64,000 nt of DNA, taken from assembly GCF_900130035.1 (NCBI RefSeq), contig NZ_FQXQ01000001.1, positions 372,001 to 436,000 on the forward strand. Direction: 5' to 3'. This DNA comes from Wenyingzhuangia marina (GTDB taxonomy: Bacteria; Bacteroidota; Bacteroidia; Flavobacteriales; Flavobacteriaceae). A model generated the notes under the pieces. It was not told the origin of the DNA, did no database searches, and saw only the letters and a list, made by a program, of their open reading frames with translations. Of this stretch, positions 62,911-64,000 are shown one piece after another (position 1 is the first letter of the stretch; each line of letters begins with the position of its first letter). The translations under genes were made by a program, and so were the position numbers.

Positions 62911-63912
62911 ATGAAATCATTATTCAAATACCTAATCACTTTAATTTTCCTTTTTTTAGGAATTTCAAGTCCTATCAATGCACAAAAATCAATACAAGAA
63001 TTGGCTGAATTGAAAGATAAAAAATGGGACAAATTAGTGAAATCTCATAAATCAGGATTAAATAATGTTTATGCAGTTGAAGGCTTAATAAGTATTGATT
63101 TATTAGATAAAGCTAATTTACCAAACCCAAAAACCGCTGGAGTTATTACCTTTCAACTTTGGGATGAATCTGTTACAAAGAGTAGTAAAGCTGGGAATTA
63201 TACATACTACGAAAAAAACTTTTTAACCCCTTCAGGAAGTAATGTAATTTCAAATAAACTTATCGAAACTATACTACCAGAGATAAAAAATAATTTTAAA
63301 CAAGCTAATATAAATTTGATGGAGCCTAAGGAATTTGCATCTTCTGAGGACAAGCAAAAAATCTATAACGAGGGAGGTGAAAGAGTTGAATTAAGTGGCC
63401 TTCTCAAAGCATTTTCTGGTGGACTTTTAGCTAGACTTCAAGGTAAAAGAGATGGTCAAGGAACATTAAGTGCTGATGGCTATGCATTTTATCCCATTAC
63501 AGCTAGTATCATAGCGACAGATTTCAAAGCGCCTTCCACAATTGGATTAATAACAGAAGAGTTAGAATTGGATGCTTCATTAATCATAAGTGTAAAAGTT
63601 AGTATTGAAAAAGGCGGTAAGTCACTTATGTTTCGAGGAATGGAACTAGCTTTAATTGGCCCTATTAATGATAATAAATCTATAAACTACAGTGGTCGAA
63701 TAGGAGCAAAGACAATGAATAAGTATAGAGATGGCGTTCTTTACTCAGTTGCCTATTTTGGTGTAGACGATATTCAGATTGCAAAAATTAATAAAAAAAG
63801 TGGTGAAATTAAGGAATGGTATTTGGATGGATTTGAAAAAATGTCAGGTAGACTTACTACTGATTTATTGTATGGATTAGAAAAATTTAAAAATCTGGAT
63901 AAAAAGAAATAA
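62911..63912 (+). CDS. Secreted protein of unknown function
   Basis: A 333-residue protein with a signal peptide (about 1-25, ending PINAQ). The mature part has mixed helices and strands, with segments such as AGVITFQLWDESVTKSSKAGNYTYYEKNF, a Gly-rich stretch (GGLLARLQGKRDGQGTLSADGYAF) and ALIGPINDNKSINYSGRIGAK. No lipobox, no membrane helix, no recognised family. It should be periplasmic or exported. The gene follows the cadherin-like lipoprotein and ends 88 nt before the window edge; nothing further is annotatable in those last bases. Confidence 0.75.
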   Translation: MKSLFKYLITLIFLFLGISSPINAQKSIQELAELKDKKWDKLVKSHKSGLNNVYAVEGLISIDLLDKANLPNPKTAGVITFQLWDESVTKSSKAGNYTYYEKNFLTPSGSNVISNKLIETILPEIKNNFKQANINLMEPKEFASSEDKQKIYNEGGERVELSGLLKAFSGGLLARLQGKRDGQGTLSADGYAFYPITASIIATDFKAPSTIGLITEELELDASLIISVKVSIEKGGKSLMFRGMELALIGPINDNKSINYSGRIGAKTMNKYRDGVLYSVAYFGVDDIQIAKINKKSGEIKEWYLDGFEKMSGRLTTDLLYGLEKFKNLDKKK

Positions 63913-64000
63913 AGTACAAAAACACAACACCATGTATATCAAAAAATTTGGGATGCTATGTATTAAACAATGCATCTAAAATAAAGCAAGGGCAGTTCTT

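Noticed and set aside
1-64000. Defence system, prophage, integrative element or CRISPR
   Set aside because: I looked for integrases, transposases, repeat-spacer arrays and restriction or toxin genes and saw none; the content is core genome with flavobacterial accessory proteins.
63913-64000. Start of another gene at the right edge
   Set aside because: The ATG at about 63932 reaches a stop after 15 codons; nothing supportable remains.

Overview
The window is chromosomal DNA from a member of the Bacteroidetes, very probably a marine Flavobacteriaceae species. The DNA is AT-rich. Many genes follow the Bacteroidetes -7 promoter box TAnnTTTG rather than a -10 TATAAT, and Shine-Dalgarno sites are scarce. 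Several families are typical of this phylum: DUF4254, DUF3078, DUF5777, DUF4292, a CCDC81-type HU/SPOR protein and a DnaG primase without zinc ligands. I cannot name the genus from sequence alone. I see no rRNA, tRNA, CRISPR array, integrase, transposase or prophage, and no recognisable defence island. This is mostly ordinary core genome, densely packed in short operons.

Layout. 1-3.5 kb: a partial DUF4254 gene and an acidic unknown protein, then thymidine kinase, alanine racemase and MscL. 3.7-8.2 kb: aspS, ferritin, an unlisted 49-residue Cys/Lys-rich miniprotein and a ClC chloride transporter or channel. 8.2-15.9 kb: GDPD lipoprotein, tadA, dxs with a DUF3078 barrel, dGTPase and an outer-membrane barrel. 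15.9-19 kb: a 1019-residue TPR protein, then the only long gene-free stretch (18962-19439). 19.4-26.4 kb: ftsE, a glycosyltransferase/deacetylase/glycosyltransferase operon, a mini-MscS and dnaG. 26.6-34.4 kb: VOC protein, clpX, clpP, a coiled-coil membrane protein, a DEAD-box helicase, dinB coupled to a Gre-like factor, and gdhA.

34.4-42.9 kb: a DUF5777 / c-type cytochrome / YceI group, pheS, gpsA, an aminotransferase overlapping an omega-amidase, plsC and two small membrane or secreted proteins. 42.9-50.9 kb: a Wzx/MATE-like flippase, dut, an EamA transporter, dprA, the HU/SPOR protein, an acyl-CoA thioesterase, a cupin, an EnvC-like protein and a DUF4292 lipoprotein. 50.9-57.8 kb: a double-ATPase peptide ABC protein, a glucosaminidase, a DinB/YfiT protein, an ABC-F protein, and a NifU-like/Mrp Fe-S pair. 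58-64 kb: a regulatory block with an ECF sigma/anti-sigma pair facing a 7TM histidine kinase and LuxR-type regulator. That block is divergent from a cadherin-like lipoprotein and an unknown secreted protein.

The more unusual signals are small. They include two probable TTG starts (dnaG and the flippase), each placed just downstream of a TATATTTG box; two genes whose -7 box lies only 4 nt before the start codon; loss of all four zinc ligands in DnaG; a Gre-like factor that keeps the acidic coiled-coil tip and is translationally coupled to DNA polymerase IV; a dyad over the promoter of a cysteine-rich miniprotein next to ferritin; an FNR-like dyad upstream of a cupin; and a dispersed intergenic repeat with three copies here.
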